Assembly (NCBI GenBank): GCA_964017065.1
Contig: OZ024790.1
Coordinates: forward strand, 1,111,218-1,175,217
DNA: 64,000 nt
Direction of reading: 5' to 3'
Source of the DNA: Haliclona indistincta
Lineage: Eukaryota > Porifera > Demospongiae > Haplosclerida > Chalinidae
Positions 23,801 to 37,900 of the stretch are shown piece by piece. Position 1 is the stretch's first letter, and every line of letters begins with the position of its first letter. The notes beneath the pieces are model-generated. The model made no database searches. It worked only from the letters and a program-made list of their open reading frames with translations, and was not told the origin of the DNA. The position numbers were made by a program, and so were the translations under genes.

Positions 23801-26800
23801 ATTTACTGAGCATCATATTCCAGAAATAATTTGAAAATAATAAAGAGCACCTTTACAACTGAGTCATATCTACTACAAGAAAATAAAAAGATTTCTATCG
23901 AAATCAAAAGGATGTAGGGTTGTGAAATCTACCACTGGTCCACAATGTAAACTAACAAGGAACAAGCATGGAATGGTAACACGATTGACTTGCTAACAGA
24001 CCATAGATCCCTACATCAGTGGCTGCTTTGGCTGACTATGGCTAGTTCTGCTAGTTGCCGTTGATTGACACCTGACGTGCATTCTTATGTACAGCCACTG
24101 ATGTAGGGATCTATGGTCTGTTAGCAAGTCAATCGTGTTACCATTCCATGCTTGTTCCTTGTTAGTTTACATTGTGGACCAGTGGTAGATTTCACAACCC
24201 TACATCCTTTTGATTTCGATAGAAATCTTTTTATTTTCTTGTTTGTGTTCTTTTTTCTTATTCAGTGATGTGCAGTTCAATATCATGCATGTACTGAGCC
24301 GTCTTTGTTTCCACCATTGGTTTAGTTTTCCTGTTATTGATGGCTTTTCTTCATTAACAATTTAAACTTGTAGCTAAAAAATAATTGTTATGCTGTATAT
24401 CAGGTCGCCTACGCATAGTGCATGCATGCAGGCTAGGCAGTAGGCATGAATTCGAGCCCCGCCCACACTTGTTTGTAGACCATACGGCGGTTATAATGAT
24501 CTGGTGAGCGCAGCATGTTGATTCTACACGAGCTTACAGTTCTTCGACGACTCCAGACAAATATGTGTTCTCCGTGTTCCACACGGCGCGGCTATACTCA
24601 AGCTAGTGCTCGGTCACGTGCGCTAGCCACTGCATGGTCACGTGCGTATTGCGCAATCACACTAATGGCGTCTAACACTTAGCTGACAATGGATCACGAT
24701 CGAGAACTCGCGGAATGTATATCGCCGTTTCGCTAAAAACTAAGTTCAAAAGGCACATGCCAGGAGAATTTCACGACTGTTCGTGGGTGTTTTGGTCTCG
24801 GCACTGCTCGTGTAAAGGTGCTAGGCGAGTGGAAAGAAAGAAAGAAAACGAAGATGACGAAACTCGATTTTCACCGTTTCCAGGTTCGTCACTTTAGTAA
24901 CAATTTCGAGCCATCTCCTTGCTACTGTAAGATGGGGCAACGCCAGAGAGCAGATCTAAGTGTTTATGGACGTATAAAATTCATCACCAGGTGAAATATC
25001 AGCGTTTGAACGCTAATACATTGTATGTATCCGCCATCTTGTTTTCTCGTTCAACCCTACATAGGGAGTCACTACCGTGCCTCCCTAATAATTTTAATTT
25101 GCAGTGCTAATTATAATTTTTGGGCATTGTCTGAAAATTGTAAGGCCAATTAAGGCAAAGTTTGTCCGGACATCAGCAAAAATTGACCAGCATGCACTTC
25201 AATAATTTAGATAGCCTCTTAATTGGTGTTTGCAAAGCTGTTACAGGCCAAACCACATCAAGTAGCTGTTTTTATTGTCGATATTCACCCTGAGTGAAAC
25301 CAACCCCTTTGACCACTAACTAATGTGTTTGGTATGACCCGACAATATTATGTCACTTGTTTGATTCGTAATTGAAGCGATTTGACCAGACAAATGTCCG
25401 CTGTCCGTGCGTAATAAATTACCACTGTAAAAACGAAATAATGAGATGTTACAGAAGTTCAAACATTAGCTTATTAAAATCACTATTTTTGGCCGCAGCT
25501 ATCTTCCTATCTTGATGCCTGTAATAATTTTCAGGCATTGAATTTGTATGAATTCCCTCTCTTCTCCATACACATGCACCAACTGCAGCCTTGATTTGCA
25601 AGGACATAATTATAATAGAATGGACACAATGCAGGGTACTACCCTGTATTGTGCAGGCTCCTTTTATTCAGGCTTCTGTATATTACCAGCTGCTTATGTG
25701 TGATAGTGTAATGCAGCTCATTTTGTGGTCAACACACTCATGGCTTCTGATAACAATCACTAGCTGTCCAAACTAAAGTTATAGCTACATGTACTATACA
25801 CATGAATTCTCTCAACAAGCACAGCATATCTATTGTACTCAGTAGTAAAAATAGCATTCCTAATAAAAGCGAACTGAATTATCATTAATTTTTCTTAATA
25901 TTAAGATTTGCTTGCAGGATTTATAACTTTACATGAGCAAATGTTTATTAAATGAAACAGTCAAATCAGAATAGCAATATCTCAATACATAGTTTATGTG
26001 ATAATATTAATTTTTGTTATAACCACAGTATGAACAGTACTAACCAACTGTCACTAGGTAGTCAGCAATGGAATGGTTATTGTACCACTTTGCTAGCTCC
26101 AGAGGGATCCTCCCATCCTGCAGATGAATTAGATAAAAACAAAAGCATTGTAATAATTACAGCTATTCAGTAGTTAGACAAAGATAATTTGTTCACAAAA
26201 GCTTTATAGTTACTATAAACAAGCATCATAACATTACACAATTCTAGCTATTGATTTATAACAATACTCACCTTATCTCTCAGCCGTATGTTAGCCCCAT
26301 GGGCTACTAGTAGCTTCATGACCTCCAGGCGATCAGCTTTAGCAGCATAATGACAGGCAGTTCGTGAGTACTATAAAAGGAGTATACTGTATTGGTAGCT
26401 AACATAACTCCCAAAAAATTACATGCATACCACATTTTCTAGACACCTAATGCTTAAGATCAACAGGTTATATGATTTCAGCCAGTTCGGAAACCTAACT
26501 CCAGTAAACTAGCTAGCAATAATGTTTAAATCCAGTACAGTAGTTGGTAACCCATGCAAAAACTAAATAGGCTTCTGAATCAGGTGCGTCATACATTCGC
26601 AAGTTACTCCACTAGACATTATGGGCAAGTAATGCAATTGTCAAACTATTTAGAGTTTATTTTGGTATTGAATTAAGCATTGAAGCCCTTGGGCTTTCCC
26701 CATAAAGTTTAAATCACATACACTTCCTTATTGGTACCATTTATAGTAAATATTTCTTATACTCCAGTATCATCATAGTGACACTTACTAACTAATTTTT

Positions 26801-28308
26801 CTGGTAGTAATTTTTCTCCGCAAAGACATACATAATTTTATATTGAAATGCTATCTTTACAGCACAGTGAGTACAGGAGTTTACCATTTCATTCCCACTT
26901 GTGATAATACTCCAAAAGTGAAATTAGCAACCTCATTAAATTTATTTGAACTACCAATTATGCAGACAGAAGAGCAATAATAAAGAAACCTTTATTTACT
27001 CATTCTTACTTGTATTGCATACCAAAGGTATAAACAATCGCCATTTATAGTGAAAGCAGGAAGGAAGCTTTCGTCACTTTAGAAAATACTTTCAACATGT
27101 ACATAGCATATGCATGGGTGTGTGTGTTTATCTTAAACCATGTTTACTGTTAACATCATACAAACAATCAATGTAGCATTTATAGGAATGACGACAGTGA
27201 TTATACAAATGAAACACCTGGTGGTGATCCATATGTGTGTAGAAATGCTCTGCACATTAAACTACTAACATTGTATAAGTGTGAAGTAGAACAGCCTTGT
27301 GTGTTACTATTAGCTCACTTTATCTGTGGCATTAATTTGGACTGCTGTATTCTCAACCATGTACTTCACAATGGCTGTGTAACCCCAGTCAGCCGCTCGT
27401 ATCAATGGGGTCCATCCATCCTGCATAAGATAAGTGGATTATTAAACTATAGCTGCTAATATAATACATTTCAATAATTATCAAGAATACTCAAGGATAG
27501 AGCACACACTACTATCACGTATAATTATTGCACGAAAATGGTAATATACGTACATGCTAATAATATTATGATTCTTGACATTCAGGAAATACAAAATTAA
27601 TGTTTAAAATGTGTATAATTATACCATGCTGCGACACATTTTACAGGACTTGAACTGACTTGTTCACTCACATGTAATCTGCTCTTCCAATTTGGGTTAG
27701 CTCCTTTCTGGATTAACAAGCGAGCTTCCTTTAAACTGCCATATTGACCACATGCACAGTACAGCTCCTCATCCTGTGTGAGTAGAGCACACAGCTAGTT
27801 AAAGAGCTGCAACACCACTACTGTATTCCTACTGCAACTAGCTTTAAGTACTTGCTCAGTCCACAAGCGCCAAGTCCTAGCTCTAAACACACCATGTTAC
27901 ATGTACCTACTACCATGCACTATGTTACCTATACTATGAATGCAGTAGTTGCTATGTTGATACTAAAATCATTCGGCGTAACAGTACTAGTAGAGATAAA
28001 CAAAGCTGCATGTCACTATCCCCACTACTAAAACTGCAACTCATGAGTATGTAAATAATAATTGTCTCCCGAGCGCTGTACACACGATTCAAGAATTCTC
28101 TACAACTCGCTGCCGTGACATTCGCGGTAACTGTGTGGTGGCTCATTATCTCAAACAAGAAAAAAATAGTATTGATCGAAATCTGTGTACCGTACCAGTC
28201 ATCTAGTCTGATGCGGATTCCCCAGCACCAGAAACGATTGACTACAACACTCACCAGTTCTTTCTGCGGTCGCAGCTGGTCGTCTTTTATCAAGCTGCGG
28301 CTTGTCAT
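20840..28308 (-). CDS. Gene B: ankyrin-ROC-COR-death protein
   Basis: Nine exons: 28255-28308, 27672-27773, 27319-27420, 26272-26370, 26045-26117, 21426-23525, 21312-21368, 21193-21258 and 20840-21135. All phases agree and give 982 residues without a break. It begins MTSRSLIKDDQ. Four ankyrin-type exons are followed by the 2.1-kb core exon with a P-loop (ITGLPGVGKTG, ~residues 175-183), a ~110-residue Pro/Ser/Thr insertion, switch II (LIDTGGQASF, ~339), the base-recognition motif IGTHADKH (~431) and COR-like helices (TRWYIFELEVS; LVFLDDVALCLFF). A Cys/His segment (FFCPFKQC...THWLTCS), two linker exons and a death-like domain (QFMESVASKIPGKWRRVGVSLG) follow. This is Roco-type architecture without a kinase, presumably a cytosolic signalling switch with a death adaptor end. 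Confidence 0.85.
21729..21758 (-). repeat. Poly-Gly codon expansion in gene B
   Basis: A run of CTC/TCC triplets on the plus strand encodes eight Gly after ECKV in gene B. Gene A has ECKLGG at the same place. It is a trinucleotide expansion inside the coding region. Confidence 0.85.
23875..25089 (+). mobile_element. Composite ~1.2-kb repeat, copy 2
   Basis: Reverse-complement counterpart of 8613-9823. Order on the plus strand: foldback hairpin (23875-24242), AT linker with TTTGTTTCCACCATTGGTTTAG, a divergent middle, then the conserved end with CCGCCATCTT and the terminal hairpin (AGGGAGTCAC/GTGCCTCCCT) finishing CTAATAA. It is embedded in the 2.5-kb intron of gene B between the last ankyrin exon and the ROC exon. 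Confidence 0.78.
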
Positions 28309-29129
28309 CTCCGCGTCCGGCTCAGTGCAGTGGTATACTGAGGTACTACAAGTCCTGAAAGGTCGAAAAGCGCAGCGGTATGATCATCGAGAGCAAGAGA
28401 ATTGCATCAGCGTTTGTGATTTTGAAAACACGTTTATGCGTCACTCGAGATTGCTGCGCTAACCTATTATTAATGTGTGGGCGGACATGACAACCTTTTA
28501 GCAATCTGATTGGTCTATTGACAACTGAATTAATGATGAATAACGCGCTCTATAGCCCTCTCCATGCATCCGCCCACATATCAATAGGCAGGCCGGGAGA
28601 GGGTCAGCATGACTAATACTATTAGTAATAGCCAGCCCAACTAGCTCTTAATATATTATTTCTGCATAATTATTGGATCCACGGAGCACGCAGTTGTTCA
28701 TGCAATTACAGCCATGTGCAGTTCGGTAGGTTGACTACTTTTATCAGTAGTTCTTCTGGTTGGCTAGTCCAAGTAGTGGAGCGGCAATGGATAGTTATTA
28801 TAATAATTATATGTTGTACACAATTTTATTCTCAAAAATTCTTATACATATAGAAACGGTCTAACTATAAAAAAATTTACATAAAAATTCTTATCGTATC
28901 CTTTATGCACTGATCATACTGATTAATTAATGTGAAAGATTAAAGACGAATTTTAAAATACAAGAGATTCAGTACCTTTCCATGTACCTGGAGCTGTAGT
29001 ATGCATGCATGCTAACAACTCACTAAAACATGGTAATGTGCAACAAAGCTTGCAACATTCTGCAGCGGACTACACAGCATTCTAGTGGTTCACACACACT
29101 CGGAATGGACTAACTGATGGAGAATCACT
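28309..29129. other. Upstream region of gene B
   Basis: Promoter side of gene B. No coding frame was recognised except a chance frame crossing the start region. It contains GTGTGGGCGGACATGAC near 28475, GC-box-like, ~170 bp upstream of the start codon. Confidence 0.4.
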
Positions 29130-29400
29130 GGATTTATTCCTCAGGGTCAGCACCTCTCTTGAAAGCTGATCGAGCAGCCTCCAGTCTGTCATGATGCCAT
29201 CGCTACGGCTGCCGGACTCTGCATGAGCATAGATCAGCTATTGGTTCTCAGATCACACAGACGGAGCCAGCATCATTAATTCTCAGATCACCCACCAGCT
29301 CTCAATTTTTGTGTTTCTCTTGTGCAAATATTCACCACTTAGCTACAGTAGGACGGAGCAGCCTATAGCCGTCTGCTGCTAGCCCCGCCGCCCTAATATT
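29130..29400 (-). pseudogene. Relic F: decayed ankyrin N-terminal exon
   Basis: Plus-strand text at 29111-29205 (ACTAACTGATGGAGAATCAC, GGATTTATTCCTCAGGGTCAGCACC, CTCCAGTCTGTCATGATG) matches the second exon and donor of genes C and D but with indels and a damaged donor. A GC-box relic (TAGCCCCGCCGCCCTAA) follows at ~29380. No open first exon was found. This is a decayed 5' end of another family member. Confidence 0.65.
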
Positions 29401-30093
29401 AACTATTAATAATAATATTAACTAAGGTTCGAGGCAAAGGCTGCAGTCATGTGACAGGCAAAGCATGGACATTACAGTACTAGACTACTAGATTAGATGA
29501 AGACGATTGGATTTAATCTCAAAAGTATACAAAAGATATAATTATTCATAACTGATTGAAAGGTGTATACCGAAGCTAAATAGGCAAAATTCCTATTTGC
29601 CTATTTTAGCCTAGATGAGTATAGAAACTATGAATCGACTGAGCGTAAACCACAAGCTATAGATAATGAGATCATATGATAGTACAGGAACTGTGTGGTG
29701 TAGACTGATCCAGTTCAATGCTGAGACCTGCAGTGGAGTACATACATAGCATGCAGTCTGAATTGAGAGAGGATGAAGGCCGTGAATGGTCAAACAGAAC
29801 AGCAGAGGACCAAGAGAAGCGCGGCCTTCCCATAAGAGAAAAGACTCAGCTGAATACAAGGAGTGAACAAATTTCGATAGAGATCAGGACAATGCTCTCT
29901 CAAAGACTGTTATGGTCTAAAAATAATTTATAAAATTCTGTTTGTATCCTGACCATAATGATTAATTAATGTGAAAGAATAAAGCTGTATTTTTAAATTA
30001 ACAATAAATATTATTGTCCATGCTAAAGACTAAAGCATGCAAGAGGTACGTACAGCAATGAACTGACAATGATAGTTGAGAATCTTCATAAAG
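29401..30093. other. Spacer downstream of gene C
   Basis: AT-rich, no gene seen. Small open frames at 29611-29933 on both strands overlap each other and look random. Confidence 0.45.
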
Positions 30094-33000
30094 CTAACGA
30101 AGTGTTGCTAGGTAGTCAATAACAGACTCATGATGACCATTGTGCTTTGCTAGCTCCAGTGGAGTCCTCCCATCCTACAGTTGATGATGCCGGAAATGTT
30201 ACTATGTACATACTTCTCATGAGAGGAGGACAACAATTAGTCATTCTCTTATAGAGACACTCACTTTATCCCTTAGCTGTATGTTGGCTCCATGAGCTAC
30301 TAGTAGCTTCACCGCCTCCAGGTGACCATTGGTAGCAGCCCAGTGACAGGCGGTCCATAAATGATCCTACAAAATTACAATAATTTTCTGAGTATTGATC
30401 TGCTTTGGTTATTGATGCTAGGACAACAGAATGATTGCCCTGTATACTAAACTAGTACTATTATACTATAATTATTATACTATACTATTCTGTACTATAC
30501 CGTAATAATTATTATACTATAACATAATTTGTAGCACTCTGCGTGGGTGTATCAAAGGCGCCGGCCGTTCTTTAATTTCCATAATGGAAAATATAGCACG
30601 AGAAGGAAGGTTATAGCATGGTGGCCGGAGACTGACCATGGCTCGACCTCAAGAAAAAGTCACCCGGGCACACTACACAATAAATCTAGTTAAACTACAC
30701 AACTCTATGATATCACTGTACATGCAGTACATGCATGCATGCAATTTATGTATATGGACAGCATGCAAACCGTAGCTGCTGACCCTCTCCCCTGCATATG
30801 CCGGAGAGGGTATAATCGCACAGTACTATGCATACATACCGTATAGCTAGACATTTTGGTGGACAAAATTTTGCCGAATTTTGCATTTGGCAATTTTAAT
30901 TTTGGCGCCCAGCGCCTGGCTCACGTATTGCTGTAATAGAAAAAAAGATTTTGGCGACTAATAATTATTTAGGCGGATGCTTGATGATTCGCAAAATTCG
31001 CCCAAATTTTAGTCCACTAAAATATCTAGCTGTACGGTATATAATGTATGTGTGGTTGCTATGCTATATGACTCACTCCTCTTGCAGCATTAACTTGACC
31101 CGAAGCTTCCACAAGCAGATACTGTATGACAGCTGTGTGCCCCTCACGAGCTGCTTCTATCACAGGAGTGCTATTAGCCTACACATGAATTAAGTCATTT
31201 AGACATTGAAATATTTTTTTGTTCAAGCATTCAAAAAATGTAAAAATAAATCATTTACTATACTTTGACCAACATAAACTCATTCGTAATCAGAGCTAAC
31301 CACACTGTACAATTGAATAAGAAATAAGAAAGATCAGATTCAAAAACATTTCAAAGTTTGCTGATTAATAAAAAAATTAATTACACGGTGGCAGCACTGT
31401 GGATATATGGAAGCTTTGCTGGCATTTCTTTCCCTACCTGGCTATTAGCTTATAATTAGCAAAGCTGAAGCACGAGGTCAGTGCACATCTCACAAAAATG
31501 AACGGAAAATATCTGGTATTCCTGGAATGTTGAGAAAAATTGCACATGCATATACATTTGAAACTAGGTGCTCTATTTGGCGCTGAGGTACTAGGCTAAG
31601 TGCCATTTAGTGTTTCTATGACCGGTCTATGACTCACTTTATCTGAGGTATTAACTTGAGCTGCTGCCTTCTCAATCAGGTACTTCACAATGCCTATGTG
31701 ACCAGCATGAGCTGCGTTCATTAGAGCAGTCGATCCAAACTGCACATAGACAGAATCTGATAATACTTTGCACGATGTTAGCTACTATAGCGTTTTTAAA
31801 GCAGTCTAATGATTGGATGCTCAACTTTATTACACATTATAACTACATGCTTGATCCTTGAATACGGCCGTCAATTATCAAAAGGTGGGGAACATCTTAA
31901 TTATGTCTAATTAATATTCATATAATACTATAGCATGCATGACACACACACGCACATACATACATTTATGACACTATAATTCCACTAAGAAAATAGTTCA
32001 AGATAGGAAAATTATTCTGCAAAATATACTGTATTTCCTTGAATAGAAGCCCGGGCGTCTATTTCCTTCCAGCAAGTTTTTACCCCGGCGTCTAAACAGG
32101 ACCGGCCCCTAATCGAGGCCGGCGTTTATTACTTAATGTTTGTCGAAGCCTTTGTAGATTTCCATTTTGTCGTACAAAATACAATGGCAGCTAGTCGACG
32201 ATCGCGAGTAGCTCTTCGTAGCTTATATAAAAAGGAAGCGTAGTACGAGGGCACCATATCTACAAAGTATCTTGGACGCCTAGTATTGGAGAAGAGCTAT
32301 CTGTCGAGGTTGTGTCATAGCTTTTTCTCTTCGACATGGCTAGACGAACGCGCACACGTGGACAATTGACTGTGGGCGTTACCACAATGTTTATGACCCG
32401 GCGTTAATTCAAGACCCGGCCTCTAATACTGTATGTTACCGTTACACCCCCGGCTTATAAATAGGACCGGCGTCTATTCGGAGGCGGCTTCTATTCGAAG
32501 AAATACGGTACATGTATTTCTTTTGCTACATGACTTACACCATCTGTGTCATTAACTTGAGCTGGTGTCTCTTCGACCAGATACCGTACAGGAGCTATAT
32601 CACCAGAACTATTATAGACTGCATACATCAGAGCAGTTTGACCATTCTGTATGATCAAGACAACACAAATAAAATCCATAGCTCCAATCAAGCCTTGTCA
32701 ATATTATAAATATACACCAACATCGCCAGAACATCGCATTAACTGCAATCATACTGCTTCAGCATGCAGGATTACGCACTACAAAGACACAAAATATATT
32801 CTAGTACTGCATGCCCACAATTATTAAAGCAAAGTAGCATGATCAGCAGAACTATTATTATAACTCTGTTGACCATAATACATACTGCGTTACAGTGACT
32901 CACAAGATCTCTAGCATTAACATCAGCCTTTGCCTCTTCAACTAGAAACTTCACAACGGGCATCTGACAACCACGAGCGACCCACATCAGAGCAGTGTAA

Positions 33001-34216
33001 TCAGTCTGGACATGGTGAGAAAACACACACATAAATAACGACTTCTATAGTCACCGTGACCATGAGCTGACACTGCATGATGTCGTGCTGTGGATGGACA
33101 GCAGTGGATCATGAAGTGTCCACCTCCCAGTGGGATTAACAAGCTCTCAGTAGCTGCTACCAGTACCTTTCCATGTACTGTACTGATACTAACATGGTAG
33201 TATGCATGCTAATAAAAAATTATGTGTCGGATAGTCACTTCGTTCCTGCAATTTTTGATGCACGCATGTTTTCAACTTGCTGCCATTCAGCCCAATACAG
33301 TATCATGACTCCAAATGTTTGATATACAGCAAGCAGAATGATCAAAATTAATAATTATTATATACATTGAAAAAAGGTGCTCGGTGTGTTCAATAAAATA
33401 AAGGAGCGAAGTAACACCTTTTCTCAAATCCGCTCACACATGACTATTGGTATTCCAGGAAACGTGACACAAAGCAGTGTGTACCATGCTCTCTTACTGT
33501 GACATTCTGGACTACACAACATTACCAGCTGCTAGTATTACCATGTAATGCTACGAACACGTAAAGTCACACGCACGCATGCGCACGAACACACACACCG
33601 TAGGCAGTGACGAAGGAATAAATGGTGCACCGGTGCTGGAGCATCACCTTGAATGTACCCAGTTAATAATATTCACTACTATTCAACACGGCCAGCCTTC
33701 GTAAATATCACAAGCTTGTTATTACACCACCCAAGGCGCAAAGCAATAACAATTTTTTCAGTGCAAATTTTCAAGCCGATCGTCCACGCAGCCCTCAACA
33801 AGACCAACCAAGACCAAGACTGAAAATTCGCAGCACAGCATACTGTGAATTGCATAATCATGAATAATTAATTATCAAAAATTTTCAGGGGCGCCCACTT
33901 CTGGTAACTAGTGCATCACTTTCGAAAATATCTTCCTACGCAACTGGTAGGAATGGACTAACTGATTGAGACTCACTGGATTCATTCCTCTCCATTCAGG
34001 GTCAGCACCACTCTTGAGCGCAGATCTAGCATCCTCCAGTCGGCCCTGAAAACAAGCCTGGTTAAGCTTCTCATTCTGTGTGAGTAGAGAACACAGAGTA
34101 GCACCACGGACAGTATAATCATGCATACCAACACTCGATCTTCTACTCACCAGTTCCCTTTGCTGGGGCTGTTCGAGGACTTCACTCTCGAATCTTGGTC
34201 GCCACACCTTATTCAT
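30094..34216 (-). CDS. Gene C: short ankyrin-repeat protein
   Basis: Eight exons: 34151-34216 (MNKVWRPRFESEVLEQ), 33977-34075, 32904-33005, 32539-32646, 31638-31739, 31077-31178, 30265-30366 and 30094-30174. All phases are 0 and the product is 253 residues. Each internal exon is one ankyrin repeat: LNQACFQGRLEDARSALKSG, TALMWVARGCQMPVVKFLVE, TALMNAAHAGHIGIVKYLIE, TPVIEAAREGHTAVIQYLLV, TACHWAATNGHLEAVKLLVA. The last exon caps the stack and ends in TAG. There is no ROC, COR or death region. Nearest paralogue is gene D. The introns hold several MITEs. The 5' side abuts the nested transposon block. Confidence 0.82.
30838..31039. mobile_element. MITE in a gene C intron
   Basis: ~200 bp. The left end ACCGTATAGCTAGACATTTT is mirrored by the right end AAAATATCTAGCTGTACGGT, with further inverted matching through GGTGGACAAAATTTT / AAAATT...TAGTCCACT. 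No ORF. Confidence 0.8.
32029..32511. mobile_element. Inverted-end repeat element in a gene C intron
   Basis: ~480 bp. Left end TACTGTATTTCCTTGAATAG mirrors right end CTATTCGAAGAAATACGGTA, with repeated motifs of the form GGCGTCTATT and ACCGGC inside. No coding capacity. The element abuts the donor side of the exon at 32539-32646. Confidence 0.8.
33223..33438. mobile_element. MITE in gene C intron 2
   Basis: ~215 bp; right end ACCTTTTCTCAAATCCGCTCACA; left end TGTGTCGGAT...CACTTCGTTCCTGCAATTTTT is a deleted version of its complement. Homologous to 62999-63283. The surrounding intron is homologous to intron 2 of gene A (57130-57330), which lacks the element and so acts as an empty site. Confidence 0.8.
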
Positions 34217-34230
34217 GTTGATAGCTAGCT

Positions 34231-34261
34231 TGCCTGGAATTTTAATTAACGTGCCCCGCCC
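34231..34261 (-). promoter_or_regulatory. Conserved GC-box upstream of gene C
   Basis: GGAATTTTAATTAACG followed by GCCCCGCCC directly upstream of the gene C start, in the same position as in gene D. The foldback/MULE insertion begins only ~50 bp further upstream. Confidence 0.5.
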
Positions 34262-34956
34262 TAAGACTCGGCATCACGTGCACGAGAGGGCTCATGCACT
34301 ATGCCAATACAGCGCTTTGAATAGGGGTCGCTCTAAAAGGAGGAACGATGAAATGAGAAATAGGAAACGGAAATGAAGAAACGAAGAAACGGTGACGTCA
34401 TGTATTGTCGATGAGGAAACCGAGAAATCATTCGAATAACACTATAGTTTACATGATAACTATGTAGCGAGCAATAATTTTCATTGTTTGCAGTATGGCG
34501 CACAGCGGCACTTGCACTATAGGCTAGATTATTTTTGTCGATAATATTATCTTAGGCTGTGTGGGGCGTGGTCACGGCACTCTTAGCTGTGTGGGGCGTG
34601 GTCACAACACCTCGACTTGTTTCACAGCCGGGATTCTGTCGCTATCACTGTACGCATGTACGTGTCAGGTTAGCCATTATTAATTTTAATCATGTATTAT
34701 TGGTGATCATATCAAACTATTATAACAGCAGTAATTATTATTATGATATGATAATGTTAATAATTGTGTCCATATCATTAATTATGATGCGAAGTTTATG
34801 ACAACTTAGTCATAATTTGTTCTGAGAGTAAATGAACAACTGAATAGAACGAGAGTCCTGCATGCTGGAGTAAATACAGTATATATTTTTGAGTATATGA
34901 ACTGATAACTGAAAATGGTTACAATGAAAACAGCTGAATACTATTATCGTAATTGA

Positions 34957-37900
34957 TCAAGTGTTGATTTGGAAACAAATAGAAAGGTACGCCTTTTGAC
35001 AGGTTGTCAGTTGCTCTTTGATGGGCTGGGGTACCACAAGCTCGGGTCCTTGGAAATTGGGGTCAGCAGCTTTAATACAAGATACTTTTAGGTGATAGTG
35101 AGAGTTGGTCTCTTTTCCAAGAAACTGGGTTCCTGTCGACAAGTTAGAGATCATTCTTCGTTCTGCGCGAGAAACCAACAAATCTAAAGTGTTGTTTTCC
35201 CCTTCATAATTCAACCTGCATGACTGGCAGACCTTAATGTGATTATTCTTCAATTTAAGAACAAAGGGATTATTTGAGGGACTCGGCTGTAATGAGTGTT
35301 GTCCTACTGCCTGATGATTTAGGCACGGACGAATTGAACGTGTCTCAACAGACGGCAATACTCGCTTACGCTTCTTTGCTACACCACCTTTTCTTCCCGC
35401 ACCTGTTGGCAAACCATGATTTGCAATTGAAGTCAGATTTACATGAACTTCCTTTGTGTGGTCAAGAAAAGATCTGAGCCGACCATTGTCATGAGCCGCT
35501 GCTAGGACATGAGAGCATAACGAGAAACCTTTAAACATCTGACAGTTCTTGTCACAACAGAAAAGCTCCATATTTTTGGCATTTCTTGTTACTAAATGTG
35601 GCTGTGCAGAAGTTGAACTCTTCACTAACCTGGCCATATGATCAGAGCTCCACGGAACTTTAAGAATGTGTCCATTTGTCATGACTAGCTTCTCAGCCTT
35701 TGCCCACATGCCCTGCAATGTGCAGTCTGCGATGCCGTTTAAACCAGATTCTTCAACAGAAACACTAAGAATAGGCATAGAATCGCTTCGATCAACAAGG
35801 CAAGAACGGACAATGCTTGAAGACGGACCACTAAAATACGAAGCATTTGGACTACTTAAGCACGAAGCACTTGACAACGGAGCACTCAAGTGTGAAGCAT
35901 TCAATGATGGAGCACTCAAATGTGAAGCACTATAATATGATAGAGAACTCGAGCGTGAAGCACTTGATGACTGAAGGTTTACTGGACGCATGCTGTTAAC
36001 TTTACCCATGTGGAGCTTTTTTGCACTGTCACTCATTTGTGAGAACCAACGCTGCTCTGTGACGACCAAACTCTCATACTGCTTTGTAAAATGCCATTCT
36101 CCACGACCAATGACAGCTTTCTCGAGACAAGAAACATGATCAGTGACAATTGCCTTTAAGCTGTCAATTAGCTTAGGAAGCTGATTTTCTTTCCAGGCTA
36201 CTTCTTGCTTGATTACATGATTGAGAGACTCACTATTGTTTGTGGTAAACAAACGTTTTGGATCTCTACAGCCCGCTAGATGCCGTGCTTGTGGCAGAAC
36301 ACATTTAACGATTTCATCTGCTTTGTATTGACAAAACCAGGCATGAAATTGAGGTTCGACGGTGGGGTTGCAACTCATTTCTAAATTATTCCATTTTGCC
36401 TTCACCGCTTCCAAGCCTCTATTGAAAGATACTTCTGACTCAGAGTCAACAAGACCAGCCTCGAAGTGCGTGTCGATTTGACGACCAAATATATCTGCTA
36501 ATATCTCCTTTGTGGCACCTTGTGAAACATTCAGTATTCGAAGCTTTTCCTTGATATTCTGGCGAATGTGATTGCTACATCTCAGCTGAACTGCATTTGG
36601 AAAACACAAAGAAAATGCTTTAATAAGTTCAGGTTCTCCATCGCTTCCATAAGATCTTAATCCAATTAGCTTAGGATTGAGTCGAATTAAAGTAGATGCA
36701 AAATAGTGAAAGGGTCTGAACGTTTTGGTCTGGTGGATCAAGATGGGACCAAGAACAATCGGATTGTTGTTGCCTTTTGTTGTTTCTACAAGTAGGTTCT
36801 TATATGCTGTGGGAGTGACATTGAACGGGCCTAGGTTGAACGTAGGATCAATGCACAACACACTAGAAGGATTTCCTGTGCAGAAACGTTCGAGATCTAC
36901 AAGCTGCTGATCCGTTGTCAATACACACATGGGTTCAGGAGCAGCTTCTACTGACCGTATGAAAACAGATTGGGAATCAGCTGGTTCTTTACACATCTGC
37001 ATAATATGCGCTAGGATGTCAGTACTTGGACATTGCAATTCAGAGCGATTCTTGGAGGAATACTTAAGATTGTGGATTTGCTGACGATTCCGGGGAAGAT
37101 CACAAGCCGAAGAAGCGCCCGTCACACCTCCTCTGAGTTGTTCGACTTCTCGTAAAACTTTTCGAGGTGTCTTAGTTTCCATGGATGACTTTAGCAAATT
37201 AATCGTGCTCGGTTTAGTACGAGTATACAGTTGCTTGCCCTTAGAATTTCCGTGTGGTTTTAGTTCTATTGGATGCTCGTGTCGGTCGAAGCTATATTGT
37301 ACGAACGCAAGGGGTTGAAGCTGACCTTTGGCATCTAAAACAGTTAGAGAAAAGAAATACTATTAAAATTATGTGAAAACCAGACATTTGTACTTAACTA
37401 TTACCGTATATAGCAGGTAATTTCATGAAGTTAAGTTAAATTTTGCTTGAACCACATAAGTATGGTGTGATGAAATGCATGTGCTGATTTGAATTTTAGG
37501 ACCTGTTCGCGAAAATTGAACCACTGAATTTGCACCTCATGAAAATTACCCACTATAATTGTTATGGTATTTGGGTGACATAATTATTGTGTTGTGAGAA
37601 AGGAACGTCAAACTCTCATACAAGCAGCATTTAGGGCAAGTACATGTACTTTAAAAATTTAATGGACAGTGCTAAAGTAAACTGTTTATTTTGGCTTGTA
37701 ATAGCAGTATTGACAGTGGGAGGAACTTGTGCTCCATAATAAGGAAAAGGCTGTTTTTAGAGCAGTTACTTGTTCTCTGAAGACTGCTAATTGTACAGAG
37801 TTCATGCTTCTTTCGTGTTTATGTTATGTGCCCCAGCTCTGTGTGATATCGAGCATTCAATACACATCAAAGTAATATTATAACACAAGTGCTGCTTACA